NCBI GenBank assembly: GCA_937988885.1
Contig: CALKHR010000141.1
Span: forward strand, 50,228 to 114,227
DNA: 64,000 bases
DNA from: an uncultured Roseiflexaceae bacterium
GTDB taxonomy: Bacteria; Chloroflexota; Chloroflexia; Chloroflexales; Roseiflexaceae
Direction: 5' to 3'
Part shown: piece by piece, positions 8,030 through 17,554 of the stretch
Numbering within the stretch: position 1 is the stretch's first letter
How the letters are laid out: each line of letters starts with the position of its first letter
Program-made: the position numbers and the translations under genes
The notes under the pieces: model-generated
Database searches by the model: none
Told to the model about the DNA's origin: nothing
Seen by the model: the letters and a program-made list of their open reading frames with translations, nothing else

Positions 8030-9133
8030 TTATTCTTCGAACAACCCGCCATCATCATCCTCAAAATCGCCCTCAACACCAGTTGTTGCCACGGTGAGTG
8101 GCGTGGCTTTGGAGAGCGCTTGAGCGCGGATCAGACGCTCGATTTCGTCGGCGAGAGCCGGGTTCTCGTTGAGGAAGGCTTTGGCGTTCTCGCGGCCCTG
8201 GCCCAAGCGATCTTCGCCGAGGTAGAACCACGCGCCGCTCTTTCGAATAATCTCAAGCTCGACGCCAACATCGAGGATATTGCCAGCCCGCGAGATACCC
8301 TCGTTGGCCATAATATCGAACTCGGCTTGGCGGAACGGCGGAGCGACTTTGTTCTTGACGACCTTGACGCGAGCGCGGGAGCCGATCGCCTCCTGGCCCG
8401 ACTTCAGCGTCTCAATGCGGCGGATATCGAGGCGCACCGAAGCGTAGAACTTCAGCGCCTGACCACCCGTCGTCGTCTCGGGCGAGCCGAACATCACGCC
8501 GATCTTCATACGCAGCTGGTTGATGAAGATCACAACCGCCCGCGACTTGCTGATCGCGCCGGAGAGCTTACGCAGCGCTTGGCTCATCAAACGCGCCTGC
8601 AGACCGGGCAGCGAATCGCCCATATCGCCCTCGATTTCGGCGCGTGGCACCAGAGCCGCCACCGAGTCGATCACGATCAGGTCGACAGCGTTTGAGCGCA
8701 CTAGCGTCTCGCAGATCTCAAGAGCTTGCTCGCCGAAATCGGGCTGCGAAACCAGCAGATTATCGACATCTACACCACAGCGGGCGGCGTAGATCGGGTC
8801 GAAGGCGTGTTCAGCGTCGATAAAGGCGGCGACACCACCCATCTTCTGTGTCTGGGCAACGATATGCTGAGCAAGGGTCGTTTTACCGCTCGATTCTGGG
8901 CCGTAGATCTCGATCACGCGGCCTCGGGGCACGCCGCCGACGCCCAAAGCAATGTCCAGAGCAATCGAGCCAGTGGGGATCACTTCGATCGCTAACCGTG
9001 AGTTGGCCTCGCCCATCTTCATGATGGAGCCTTTGCCATACTTGCGATCGATTTGCGTCATGGCCGCTGCCAGAGCCTTTTCCTTTTCAGGAGAGATGGC
9101 CATCGCCTGCGCTCCTCCGTTATTCGTACTCAC
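8030..9133 (-). CDS. recA: recombinase RecA
   Basis: DNA strand-exchange and SOS co-protease. The 367-residue protein has Walker A GPESSGKT at 78-85, the conserved VIDSVAAL region and INQLRMKIGVMFG, all typical of RecA, plus an acidic C-terminus. The GTG at 9133 has AAGGAG eight bases upstream. The ATG at 9103 (MAISPEKE) also has a GGAGGAG and could be the real start. It is the first gene of recA-recX-MBL, under an SOS-box-like promoter at 9245-9289. Confidence 0.98.
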   Translation of the reverse strand: MSTNNGGAQAMAISPEKEKALAAAMTQIDRKYGKGSIMKMGEANSRLAIEVIPTGSIALDIALGVGGVPRGRVIEIYGPESSGKTTLAQHIVAQTQKMGGVAAFIDAEHAFDPIYAARCGVDVDNLLVSQPDFGEQALEICETLVRSNAVDLIVIDSVAALVPRAEIEGDMGDSLPGLQARLMSQALRKLSGAISKSRAVVIFINQLRMKIGVMFGSPETTTGGQALKFYASVRLDIRRIETLKSGQEAIGSRARVKVVKNKVAPPFRQAEFDIMANEGISRAGNILDVGVELEIIRKSGAWFYLGEDRLGQGRENAKAFLNENPALADEIERLIRAQALSKATPLTVATTGVEGDFEDDDGGLFEE

Positions 9134-9244
9134 TCTTGTTTCTCCTTATATGCGCGTATTGTACCACACGATGCCATGGCCTGGACAAGTCAGCTAGCGC
9201 ATTCCGAGGCGACAAACCGCTCGCCAGTGCTGCGCGTATTTGCG

Positions 9245-9289
9245 CGAACATTTGTTTGTTAGTATAGCACGAACGTTCGATTGTGGCAA
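9245..9289 (-). promoter_or_regulatory. recA promoter with SOS-box-like operator
   Basis: On the minus strand, TTGCCA (9284-9289), 17 bp and TATACT (9261-9266) form a good promoter. The spacer contains the palindrome CGAACGTTCG. Over the expected start lies CAAACAAATGTTCG (9245-9258), which in the other direction reads CGAACATTTGTTTG. This is close to the Gram-positive LexA box CGAAC-N4-GTTYG. LexA itself is not in the window. Confidence 0.7.
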
Positions 9290-9467
9290 GTGTTTTTTGC
9301 TGCGAGAAACCATCGTTTTGGCGCAGTTTTCGGTCTGCTCAACGCCTACGACTTGGGTTTCTACAGAAGAGTCAGCAGCAACTCCCCATGCACGAATCGG
9401 GTGCTGTACAGGTACGCATAAACGTCGGAAAAGTTGCGCCGCGTCGGTTGCGGTGTCGAGAATTCGG

Positions 9468-10646
9468 TTAGCGGATCGTCCAACCGTTGATGGCTGGTTG
9501 TGCATTGAGCTCGTTGGCGAACGGCACCGCTCGCACAACGATGCGTTGTTTGAAGCGATCCGGCCCTTTGGGCGGCCAACATGTCACCAGCGTGACGACC
9601 TCATGGTCAGTGGGTGCGATAAAGCGCGCATTTGCAGCCTGTTGCTCAGGCGGTACGCCTTCTTCATCGAGTACGTGGATTTCTTGGACGACGTACAGGT
9701 ATTGCTGGCCTTCGCTATACAATGTGATCTGATCGCCGACCTGGACGTAGTAGAGATCTTTGAACACCTTGCCGTAGCCACCCACGTGCCCCGCGAGCAC
9801 AATGTTATCGCCCTCGCCTGGGTTGCCCGAACCGCGATGTTGACCAACTGCGTATTCGGCCACCTGCCAAACCGCCACTTGCTGGCCATTCTGCTCCTGC
9901 ACCTCCCAACCCACTTCGACCACTTTCGAATCGACGTTGATGCTGGGGATCACCACACGGGTGACGGTGGATTGGTGAGCGGCGCGGCTGGCATCGGGCA
10001 CGGCGCTGCGCACAAGCCCTTCGTTGGTCGTGCTGCTCACGTTTACGCTGAGGTTCGGCGCGGTGAAGGGGGCCGGCTCGTACGTGTCAGACGTTTCGAC
10101 CGGGGCGATGACTGAGACAGGGGCTGGCACATCGGTATCGCCACGGGCGGCGTAACGCGCATATTCAGCGTGAGTATACAGGCCACCAACGTACAGCAGC
10201 AACACCACGCCCACCAACATCAGCGCATTGCCAAGCGTCCACACGATACGAGATCGTGTTTGACTTGGGAGCAATCGCCACCGTCCGAGCGGTGTGTAGG
10301 TTGAGATACGGGGCGGTTGAATGACTGGTTGTGGTGGGGTATGCGTCGATTCGCTTACGCTCTGTTGGTTACTCGCTACAACTGTTGCCTGTTTTGAGAA
10401 CGAGCGATTCTGGATGCTAGCTGCGGTGGATTTGAGCACCACAATGCGTTCGGCAAGTTGATCTCGTTCGGTTTGCAGCGCTTGCGCAGCATGATATGTG
10501 CCATCGACGCTCTGTTTAGTGCGCTTGAGTTTATGAATGCGTTTATTCAGCTCGCGGCGACGAACTTGTAAACGCGCGATTTCTAGGTAAATCTCGCGTA
10601 CTTGTCGCTCTATCTCGTTCGTATCCACGATAGTTGTGACATGCAT
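9468..10646 (-). CDS. sortase-family transpeptidase with N-terminal coiled coil
   Basis: 392 residues: a cytoplasmic coiled coil (about 8-80), one membrane segment (about 134-155), a Ser/Thr/Pro-rich stalk and an extracytoplasmic sortase domain. The catalytic triad is visible as His287 (LAGHVGG), Cys356 (TLVTCWPP) and Arg368. Sortases anchor proteins to the envelope or build pili. No LPxTG substrate was noticed among the neighbours. A promoter TTGAAC-18-TATACT lies at 10678-10707. The long N-terminal coiled coil is unusual for sortases. Confidence 0.9.
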   Translation of the reverse strand: MHVTTIVDTNEIERQVREIYLEIARLQVRRRELNKRIHKLKRTKQSVDGTYHAAQALQTERDQLAERIVVLKSTAASIQNRSFSKQATVVASNQQSVSESTHTPPQPVIQPPRISTYTPLGRWRLLPSQTRSRIVWTLGNALMLVGVVLLLYVGGLYTHAEYARYAARGDTDVPAPVSVIAPVETSDTYEPAPFTAPNLSVNVSSTTNEGLVRSAVPDASRAAHQSTVTRVVIPSINVDSKVVEVGWEVQEQNGQQVAVWQVAEYAVGQHRGSGNPGEGDNIVLAGHVGGYGKVFKDLYYVQVGDQITLYSEGQQYLYVVQEIHVLDEEGVPPEQQAANARFIAPTDHEVVTLVTCWPPKGPDRFKQRIVVRAVPFANELNAQPAINGWTIR

Positions 10647-10677
10647 TGGGTTACCCTCAAGAGCCTCAATCTAGGGA

Positions 10678-10707
10678 AGTATACCACGCGGCAACAATGC
10701 CGTTCAA
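10678..10707 (-). promoter_or_regulatory. sortase gene promoter
   Basis: TTGAAC (10702-10707), 18 bp, TATACT (10678-10683) with an extended TGG before it, about 30 bp upstream of the sortase ATG. Confidence 0.55.
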
Positions 10708-10715
10708 CAGGGAAA

Positions 10716-12998
10716 CTAGCGTAATCGGAGCACGCTCAGTACACTCGAAAAATCATCGGTCCAGAGCACGGTATCATCGGGAATGGCGAGTTGCTGCCAA
10801 CGGGCGTCATCGCGCAGCGCGCCGAAATCGGCCTGTTCGTTCGCCATAATCAGCCATTGCGAGGCGTTTTTGCCATTAGCGGCCTCCTCCGGGCTGATCT
10901 GGCGATTGTCCTGATACAGGCTCGCCATCCCTGCGTCGTGTGCGAGCGCTGTAAGCACCAACTTCAGGTCGAGATATTCGTTCGAGATGTGGAAGGCCAG
11001 AATGCCACCGGGCGCAAGCCGCTCGCGGTAGAGCGCTAGTGCTTCGCGGGTGATCAGGTGAACGGGCGTCGAATCCGAGCTGTACGCATCGAGCACAATC
11101 AGGTCGTATTGCTGATCTTGCGCATCGGCCAGTGTGAGGCGCGCATCGCCGAGCACCACCTTGGCGTCGGGCGTGCAGTTGCTCAGGTAGGTGAAGTACG
11201 CCGGATTGCGCGCGATCTCCTCAACGCTGGGATCGATCTCGTAGAACACCCACTCTTGGCCGGGTTGGGCGTAGCAGGCCAACGCTCCCGCGCCGAGCCC
11301 CACTACCGCCACGCGCTGGCGCGGTCCGAGCGCAAAGACCTGGCCGATCGGGCCGCTGGTGGTGTAGTAGCTGAGCGGCTCACGGGCGCGCGCTGGGTCG
11401 ACGCTCTGGCGACCGTGCATCGTGCCGCCGTGGGCGATCACGTGGTAACGCCCGCTGGGATCGAGCAATACGCGGTGTAGGCCGTAGAAGCTGCGGTCGG
11501 CGTAAATGACCGTGCCCTGATCGCTGGTGTAGAATGTGCTGGCCAGGAAGATCGCCGCGATGCCCAACGCAAAGCGCTGGGGCCGCCGCGAGAAGCTGAA
11601 GCAGAGCAGCGCCGGGATGCCAAAAATGAGGGCGTAGCTGATCGGCCCGGAGGCGAGCTTGGCGGCTTGCGTGAACATAATCAGCCCAAGCACCAATACC
11701 CCAAGCCCAATCGGCAGGAGCAGATCGAGATATTTCGGGTTGAGCTTCGCCAGCCAACCTGACCGTGCTGTGCCCTTTTGCTCGAGCGGCGGCAGCAGCA
11801 GATAGGCCACTACCAACACTAACGGGTATTCCACCAGGGTATTGAACAGCGCTGGGGCCAGCAAGGCGTTGAACATACCACCGACCGCGCCGCCGACCGC
11901 CAGCCATAGGTAGAACTCGGTGAGTTGCTGCGCCGGAGGCCGATCGAGCGCGAGCGCGCCATGGCAGACCATAGTGATCACAAAAAAGGCCAACAAGTGC
12001 AGGAACAGCAGCATCCAGATCGGCTGGGTGGCCTGCGCCGCGATCAGAATCACCAACGGCAGCAGCACAATCGGCAACGCGCGCCGCATCACCTCGTAGG
12101 GCAAGAGCTGGCGGCTGGCGAAGACCAGGATGAAGGTGAGCAGATAGAGCGCCAACGGAATGACCCACAGCAGCGGAATCGGCACGATATTGGTGGATAA
12201 ATACGTGGTGACGCTCAGCATCAGGCTCGATGGCACTGCCGAGAGCAGTATCCAATGGATGCGGCGCCGCCAGGCGATCGGCAGCACCGACGGCTGTGTG
12301 ACGGACTGCGATGTCGTGTGCGTGGTGTTGGGCGCGTTCCACACGAACGCCGCGCACCCCAGCATCAGCACCATAAAGATGAAAAAGCCCACTGTCCATA
12401 ATTGGCTCTGGGCGCTGAGGCGCATGTGCGGCTCGATCAGCAATGGGTAGCTGATCAGGGCCAGCATACTGCCTGCGTTGCTGGCCGCGTACAGGAAGTA
12501 CGGGTCGGGCGCGGAGCGGTGGCCTGTCTTGGCGAACCACGATTGCAGCAACGGGCTACTGATCGAGACGACGAAGAAGGGCAGCGCCACCGCCACCGTC
12601 AGCAGCGCGAGCAGCCACGGGATCGGGTTGCCGCCTGCGGGTGGCGACCATCCCGCTGGGACGCTGATCGGCAGGGAGAGCAGGGCGCTGATCAGCAAGA
12701 CGACGTGCAAGCCGATTTGCCAGCGTTGCGGGATGCGCGTTACGATAAAATGCGCGTAGATATATCCAGCCAGCAGTACGATCTGGTAAAACACCACCGT
12801 GGTGTTCCACACAGCCGGTGAGCCACCAAGTTGCGGCAAAATCATGCGGGCAAACATGGGCTGCACTTGAAAGAGCAGCGTGGCGCTGGCGAACATGGTG
12901 AGCGTATAGACGACCAGAACAAGGATTTCGAGCCTGCGAGAGTTTGGGATACTGATGCTGGATTGTTGTGTAGATGTCCGCAGCGAGCGGAGTGGCAT
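10716..12998 (-). CDS. fused membrane transporter-like / spermidine synthase-like protein
   Basis: 760 residues. The N-terminal part (about 30-480) has many hydrophobic helices with the start typical of 'fused MFS/spermidine synthase' proteins (MFASATLLFQVQPMFARM). The C-terminal part is a Rossmann methyltransferase-like fold with VVGLGAGAL, an acidic FYEIDPSVE and VLDAYSSD, as in aminopropyltransferases. The family is widespread, but its reaction is not established and the polyamine activity should not be assumed. The ATG at 12998 has GGAGG upstream. Confidence 0.85.
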   Translation of the reverse strand: MPLRSLRTSTQQSSISIPNSRRLEILVLVVYTLTMFASATLLFQVQPMFARMILPQLGGSPAVWNTTVVFYQIVLLAGYIYAHFIVTRIPQRWQIGLHVVLLISALLSLPISVPAGWSPPAGGNPIPWLLALLTVAVALPFFVVSISSPLLQSWFAKTGHRSAPDPYFLYAASNAGSMLALISYPLLIEPHMRLSAQSQLWTVGFFIFMVLMLGCAAFVWNAPNTTHTTSQSVTQPSVLPIAWRRRIHWILLSAVPSSLMLSVTTYLSTNIVPIPLLWVIPLALYLLTFILVFASRQLLPYEVMRRALPIVLLPLVILIAAQATQPIWMLLFLHLLAFFVITMVCHGALALDRPPAQQLTEFYLWLAVGGAVGGMFNALLAPALFNTLVEYPLVLVVAYLLLPPLEQKGTARSGWLAKLNPKYLDLLLPIGLGVLVLGLIMFTQAAKLASGPISYALIFGIPALLCFSFSRRPQRFALGIAAIFLASTFYTSDQGTVIYADRSFYGLHRVLLDPSGRYHVIAHGGTMHGRQSVDPARAREPLSYYTTSGPIGQVFALGPRQRVAVVGLGAGALACYAQPGQEWVFYEIDPSVEEIARNPAYFTYLSNCTPDAKVVLGDARLTLADAQDQQYDLIVLDAYSSDSTPVHLITREALALYRERLAPGGILAFHISNEYLDLKLVLTALAHDAGMASLYQDNRQISPEEAANGKNASQWLIMANEQADFGALRDDARWQQLAIPDDTVLWTDDFSSVLSVLRLR

Positions 12999-13461
12999 AA
13001 CATCCTCCCTTGGTGAAGCGGCTCAAACGTGCCTGCTATCATTGTACACGACCACTTTTTGAATAACGTAATGATTAGTTAAGAGTTATGAGCAAATAGT
13101 TTGCAGCTGTGATGCGATTTGTGGATACCGTCGATCTCGAATTATTCGATTGCTAGATATTCGGTGAAAGGCGCTCTGTTTTATGCCCAAAATGCGCGTT
13201 TTCTCTGCGGCGTGTTGCTGATTGCGAGCTGTTTTTGGGCATCAGCATGCGCGATATCACTGTTGGATTGAAGTTTAGTACATTTGTGTTAAAACAAGGC
13301 GACGTGCTATAATGACGCTTGGCATACTGTTCAGCAAAAAGCCGTTCTCGTTTCGTGTGGCTCAGCCCAACTGGGTTTTGGGCATGGGGCCGTCTGTTGT
13401 ATAACCCGTCGATGAGCCATGCCATGATTACGAGTGTAAACGATTTAGATGGAGTTTCGCG
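12999..13461. other. intergenic region between divergent genes
   Basis: No coding sequence is supported. It holds the mutS promoter and an inverted repeat ATGCCCAAAA (13183-13192) with TTTTGGGCAT (13233-13242) separated by 40 nt, of unknown role. Confidence 0.5.
13284..13313 (+). promoter_or_regulatory. mutS promoter
   Basis: TTGTGT (13284-13289), 18 bp, TATAAT (13308-13313) with an extended TGC before it. The start site would be near 13320, leaving a leader of about 140 nt. Confidence 0.6.
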
Positions 13462-16400
13462 ATGAATACCAGCACTAGCTATGCCGAACAGCGCGAACAT
13501 CGCCGAAAGTTGCGTGCTCAACTCGATCAGGAATTTCCGCATCTTGATCTCGATAAATGGTACATTCAATATCGCGAACTAAAGGCTTCTTGCCCAGATG
13601 CTATATTGCTGTATCGTTTAGGCGATTTTTACGAAACGTTTGACGATGATGCGAAACTGATCGCCGAATTGTTAGGCGTGACGCTCACCCACCGCGAGTT
13701 TGCCAACCCCAAAGGCAAAAAGACCAAAGACAAGCCCCGTTGCCCAATGGCGGGTATGCCCTACCACGCGATCGAGCGCTACGTGGCTCAATTGGTGGCG
13801 GCGGGTTATCGCGTGGCGGTGGCCGAGCAGACCTCAGCAACAGCGTCGAGCAAGTCCGATACGCGGCCCCGCTCGATCTTCGCCTCGGGGTTGGAGCAGA
13901 GCAGCCAGCGCAAAGACATCGTTGATCGCGAGATCGTGCGGATGATCACGCCGGGCACGGTCGTCGATAGCGGGATGCTGACGGCGGCGCAGAACAACTA
14001 TCTCGTGGCGGTGATCGCCGAGGGCGAGCGGGTGGGCTTGGCCTACGCCGATCTCAGCACGGGCGAGTTCGCGTGTACCGAGTTCGGCGGTGAACGGGCG
14101 GTGCTGCTCGCGCAGGGCGAATTGGCGCGCCTGCAGGCCGCCGAGGTGCTGGTAGCGGATAATGCGGCGTTACGTTTGCCTGGCCTCGAACCGGCCAGCG
14201 CCAAGCTTGAGTTCGACTTGGAGTTTATGACCAAGGACGAGCGCGATCGCATGTTGCCGGGCGAACGTGTGGCGCGGCGCGTCGAACGCGAGAACAACGC
14301 ACGCTGGGCGCACGGCCACATCACAAGCCAGCCGTCTTGGCGCTGGGAACTGCGCACGGCCCGCGATGCGCTGATGCAGCAGTTTCGCGTGCGCTCGCTG
14401 GCGGGCTTCGGTCTGGCCGATAAGCCATTGGCGACTCGCGCGGCGGGCGTGGTCATTCAATACATCACCGAGACGCAGAACGGCGCAGTAGGCCAGATCA
14501 CCTCGCTATTCACCTACACCATCGGCGGGCATATGTTCCTCGACCCGCAGACGCGCCGCAACCTGGAACTGCTCGAAGGCAGCGGCGGGCGTGCCAAAGG
14601 TTCGCTGGTGAGCGTGCTCGACCAGACGCGCACGCCGATGGGCGCACGATTGTTGCGCCGCTGGATCTCGCAACCGTTGCTCGACCTTGAGCAACTGCGC
14701 ATTCGCCACGATAACGTCGAGCATTTCGTCAATGATTCGCTGAAGCGCGCCGAACTGCGCGCACAACTGAAGCAGATCGGCGATGTTGAGCGGGTGGTCA
14801 ACCGCGTGATCCAAGGTGTGACGGTCGCCACACCGCGCGACATGGTGCGCCTGCGCGAGGCGTTGCGGGCGTTGCCTGGGATTGTGGCCGCGCTCGATGG
14901 CTGGCTGCCCCAGACCGTTCCTCAAGCGCCGCAGCCTGTGGCCGCCGAGGAGGCGGAGGACGAGGCACCCGTTGCTGCCGAGACAGACCGCTCGACTGCG
15001 CCGCTGAGCCTGCGCGAGCAGCGCGAATCCCGTCGCCGACCGAAGCCCCGCTACGACGACGATGATCTCTTTGGCGGCGACGATTCCGACGCCGAGGACG
15101 ATGCGCACGACGATGGGCCGCTGTTCGGCGCTGCCGACGACGCGCCCGAGAGTGAGACGGTCGCATCCGCGCATCAGCCGCCCGTTGGCCTGGATGCCTG
15201 TTCCGATCTGTTGGAGTTCTTGGAGCAGGCGTTGGACGACGATCCGCCGGCGTTGTTGGGCGCTTCGAATTACCTGCACGTGCCCGAAGTCGATGCCGAG
15301 CCGCCGCATCGTGTCATTCGGCCTGGCTTTGACCCAGCAATGGACGCCGTGGTGCAGGCGAGCCGCGAGGCGCAGCACTGGATCAGCGCGCTGGAGGCGG
15401 AGGAGCGCGCGCGCACTGGCATCAAGACGCTGCGGGTCGATTACAACAAGGTATTTGGCTATTACATCGAGGTGGCGAAAAGCTACGCCGATGAGATCGC
15501 GGCGCACTCGCCCCACTACATCCGCAAGCAGACCTTGACCTCCGGCGAGCGCTACATCACGCCCAAGCTCAAGGAGTACGAGGATATCGTGCTGCGGGCC
15601 AAGGAGCGCTTGAACGAACTGGAGCAGCAGGCATTCGCTCGGATCTGTCGCGATGTGGCCGCGCACGGCTCCCGATTGCTCGCTATGGCGCGTCTGCTCG
15701 CCGAGATCGACGTGTACGCCGCATTGGCCGAGGTGGCGGTGCGCGGGCGCTACACTCGTCCGGTGCTGTCGGATTCGACGGTGCTGAGCATCAAGGCGGG
15801 CCGCCATCCGGTGGTCGAGCAGACGCTCGACGAGGAGTTCATCGCCAACGACACGCATCTCGATACCGATGATCACACGATCCTGCTGGTGACTGGCCCG
15901 AATATGGCAGGTAAGAGCACCACACTGCGGCAGGTCGCGCTGATCGTGCTGATGGCGCAGATCGGCTCGTTCGTGCCCGCCGAGTACGCCGAGATCGGGT
16001 TGGTGGATCGCATCTTCACCCGCATCGGCGCGCAAGACGATATCGCCACCGGTCAAAGCACGTTTATGGTGGAGATGACCGAGACCGCCGCGTTGTTGCT
16101 GCAGAGCACGCGCCGCAGCCTGATCATCCTCGATGAGGTGGGCCGTGGCACCAGCACCTACGACGGTATGGCGATCGCGCGAGCGGTGGTCGAGTATATC
16201 CACAACGAGCCGCGTTTGGGTTGTCGCACACTGTTCGCCACGCACTATCACGAGTTGACCGAGCTTGAGAACATTTTGCCCCGCGTGAAGAATTACCATA
16301 TGGCCGCGATCGAGCACGAGGGTCAGGTGGTGTTCCTGCACGAACTGCGGCGCGGCGGCGCGGATCGCTCGTATGGCATCCACGTGGCTGAGTTGGCGGG

Positions 16401-16653
16401 TATTCCGCGCCCTGTGATTCGGCGGGCGAGCGAGTTGTTGGCCGAGTTTGAGCAGCGTCCGCAGGGCAAGCGCCGCGTCCAGGCTGCGCCTCAGCCGGAG
16501 CCACCCAGCAAAGCGGCGCAGCTCTCGCTGTTCGATATCGCGCCGAACCCCGCGATCGAGATGCTGCGGCGGCTGAATATCAACGAGCTCAGTCCGATCG
16601 AGGCGATGACCAAGCTCTACGAATTGCAACAGTTGGCCCTGCGCGAAGGGTAA
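13462..16653 (+). CDS. mutS: DNA mismatch repair protein MutS with a long acidic insertion
   Basis: Mismatch-recognition ATPase. The 1063-residue protein has the mismatch-binding FYE at 56-58, the connector and lever regions, the ATPase Walker A GPNMAGKS near 812-819, and the typical STFMVEMTE and DEVGRGTSTYDG segments. Usual MutS1 length is about 850-900. The excess includes a low-complexity, Asp/Glu-rich insertion at about residues 486-572, in the lever/clamp region. The insertion stays in frame and the flanking conserved blocks are intact, so the gene looks functional. No mutL is seen in the window. Confidence 0.96.
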   Translation: MNTSTSYAEQREHRRKLRAQLDQEFPHLDLDKWYIQYRELKASCPDAILLYRLGDFYETFDDDAKLIAELLGVTLTHREFANPKGKKTKDKPRCPMAGMPYHAIERYVAQLVAAGYRVAVAEQTSATASSKSDTRPRSIFASGLEQSSQRKDIVDREIVRMITPGTVVDSGMLTAAQNNYLVAVIAEGERVGLAYADLSTGEFACTEFGGERAVLLAQGELARLQAAEVLVADNAALRLPGLEPASAKLEFDLEFMTKDERDRMLPGERVARRVERENNARWAHGHITSQPSWRWELRTARDALMQQFRVRSLAGFGLADKPLATRAAGVVIQYITETQNGAVGQITSLFTYTIGGHMFLDPQTRRNLELLEGSGGRAKGSLVSVLDQTRTPMGARLLRRWISQPLLDLEQLRIRHDNVEHFVNDSLKRAELRAQLKQIGDVERVVNRVIQGVTVATPRDMVRLREALRALPGIVAALDGWLPQTVPQAPQPVAAEEAEDEAPVAAETDRSTAPLSLREQRESRRRPKPRYDDDDLFGGDDSDAEDDAHDDGPLFGAADDAPESETVASAHQPPVGLDACSDLLEFLEQALDDDPPALLGASNYLHVPEVDAEPPHRVIRPGFDPAMDAVVQASREAQHWISALEAEERARTGIKTLRVDYNKVFGYYIEVAKSYADEIAAHSPHYIRKQTLTSGERYITPKLKEYEDIVLRAKERLNELEQQAFARICRDVAAHGSRLLAMARLLAEIDVYAALAEVAVRGRYTRPVLSDSTVLSIKAGRHPVVEQTLDEEFIANDTHLDTDDHTILLVTGPNMAGKSTTLRQVALIVLMAQIGSFVPAEYAEIGLVDRIFTRIGAQDDIATGQSTFMVEMTETAALLLQSTRRSLIILDEVGRGTSTYDGMAIARAVVEYIHNEPRLGCRTLFATHYHELTELENILPRVKNYHMAAIEHEGQVVFLHELRRGGADRSYGIHVAELAGIPRPVIRRASELLAEFEQRPQGKRRVQAAPQPEPPSKAAQLSLFDIAPNPAIEMLRRLNINELSPIEAMTKLYELQQLALREG

Positions 16654-16675
16654 CATTCCGCTCACGGGCAAGCAA

Positions 16676-16710
16676 AAACGGATGCCACCTGTGCAAGGCG
16701 GCATCCGTTT
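16676..16710. terminator. bidirectional terminator between mutS and the exported protein gene
   Basis: Eleven-base-pair stem AAACGGATGCC/GGCATCCGTTT (16676-16686, 16700-16710) with a 13-nt loop. The minus-strand side ends TTTTTG and the plus-strand side TTTCG. It serves two convergent genes. Confidence 0.8.
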
Positions 16711-16729
16711 CGATTCGACGCGCGAGTGC

Positions 16730-17458
16730 TTAGATCGGCGCGTTGACGCTCAGATTGGGGTTGTTAATGTCGAAGTAGGTCACGAGCGTTTCGATGGTGA
16801 TCTCGGGAATCTCAATACCTTCAAACGAGCTAGCCGGGAGGATGATCGTGTTCAATTGCTGGTGCAGGAAGCCATCGTTTGCACCGATCCAGAAGTCGTA
16901 CTTGATGATGCTGTTGTTGAGCAGAGCCAAGACATCGTCGCCCAAAGGCAAGCCGATATCGTCCACCTGATCGAACAGTTTCTCTGGGCTGATCCACAGT
17001 TGATAGTGCTTGGTGGGGACATCGCCGACGAGCGCATCGCCCATAAAGGTGACGCTGTTAGCACTCTCTTGCAATTCGTTCAACTGGGCCGAGATCGGTC
17101 GGAATATATCGGGCGAGAGGGGAGTCTCATTGGTGATCTCCCACGGCTTATCGCCCTCGCGCATATACACGGTGCCCCCAATTTGCACGATCTCAGTCAG
17201 TTCGGGCGATTCGTCGGTTGCCAACCAAAGCGAGGTGCGATCTGGCATAACAACGGCGCCCGCTCCGTACGAAACCCCTTTCAGACCGCCAATGCTAACC
17301 GTGGCTTGCATTTTCAGCTGTGCGGTGGCGAAGTTGTTGACGGGTGGTAGGGTGGTGGCCGCCTGTGTAGGAAGCGCGGTCATACCGAGCAACAACAACA
17401 CAAGCATCAGATAGCCGATCACCCTGAGATTGATTGGTAGTGCCCGAGATGCAATCAT
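16730..17458 (-). CDS. exported LppX/LolA-like protein
   Basis: 242 residues with a clear signal peptide (MIASRALPINLR followed by a hydrophobic stretch, cleavage near TQAA). The mature part is a beta-rich domain resembling the LppX/LprG/LolA fold (repeating strands, ATDESPELTEIVQIGG, YMREGDKPW). Such proteins bind lipids or sense the envelope; the ligand here is unknown. The longer ORF start at 17542 is rejected because ATG 17458 has GAGGGG upstream and begins the signal peptide. No lipobox Cys is seen. Confidence 0.7.
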   Translation of the reverse strand: MIASRALPINLRVIGYLMLVLLLLGMTALPTQAATTLPPVNNFATAQLKMQATVSIGGLKGVSYGAGAVVMPDRTSLWLATDESPELTEIVQIGGTVYMREGDKPWEITNETPLSPDIFRPISAQLNELQESANSVTFMGDALVGDVPTKHYQLWISPEKLFDQVDDIGLPLGDDVLALLNNSIIKYDFWIGANDGFLHQQLNTIILPASSFEGIEIPEITIETLVTYFDINNPNLSVNAPI

Positions 17459-17554
17459 GCTCGTAACCCCTCTAAACTCAACATCGTTAACCAATTCCAT
17501 ACCGTTGATGCTGTTATAGGTGATGATGTTGCCGTTTGTCAACCAACTTTAGGC

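Noticed and set aside
13153..13569. 138-codon minus-strand frame over the mutS start and promoter
   Set aside because: It overlaps the mutS promoter and coding start, has no ribosome-binding site that I trust and no motif.
14506..16704. A 732-codon open frame antisense to mutS
   Set aside because: Shadow of mutS; repetitive Arg/His/Leu-rich translation with no recognisable domain.
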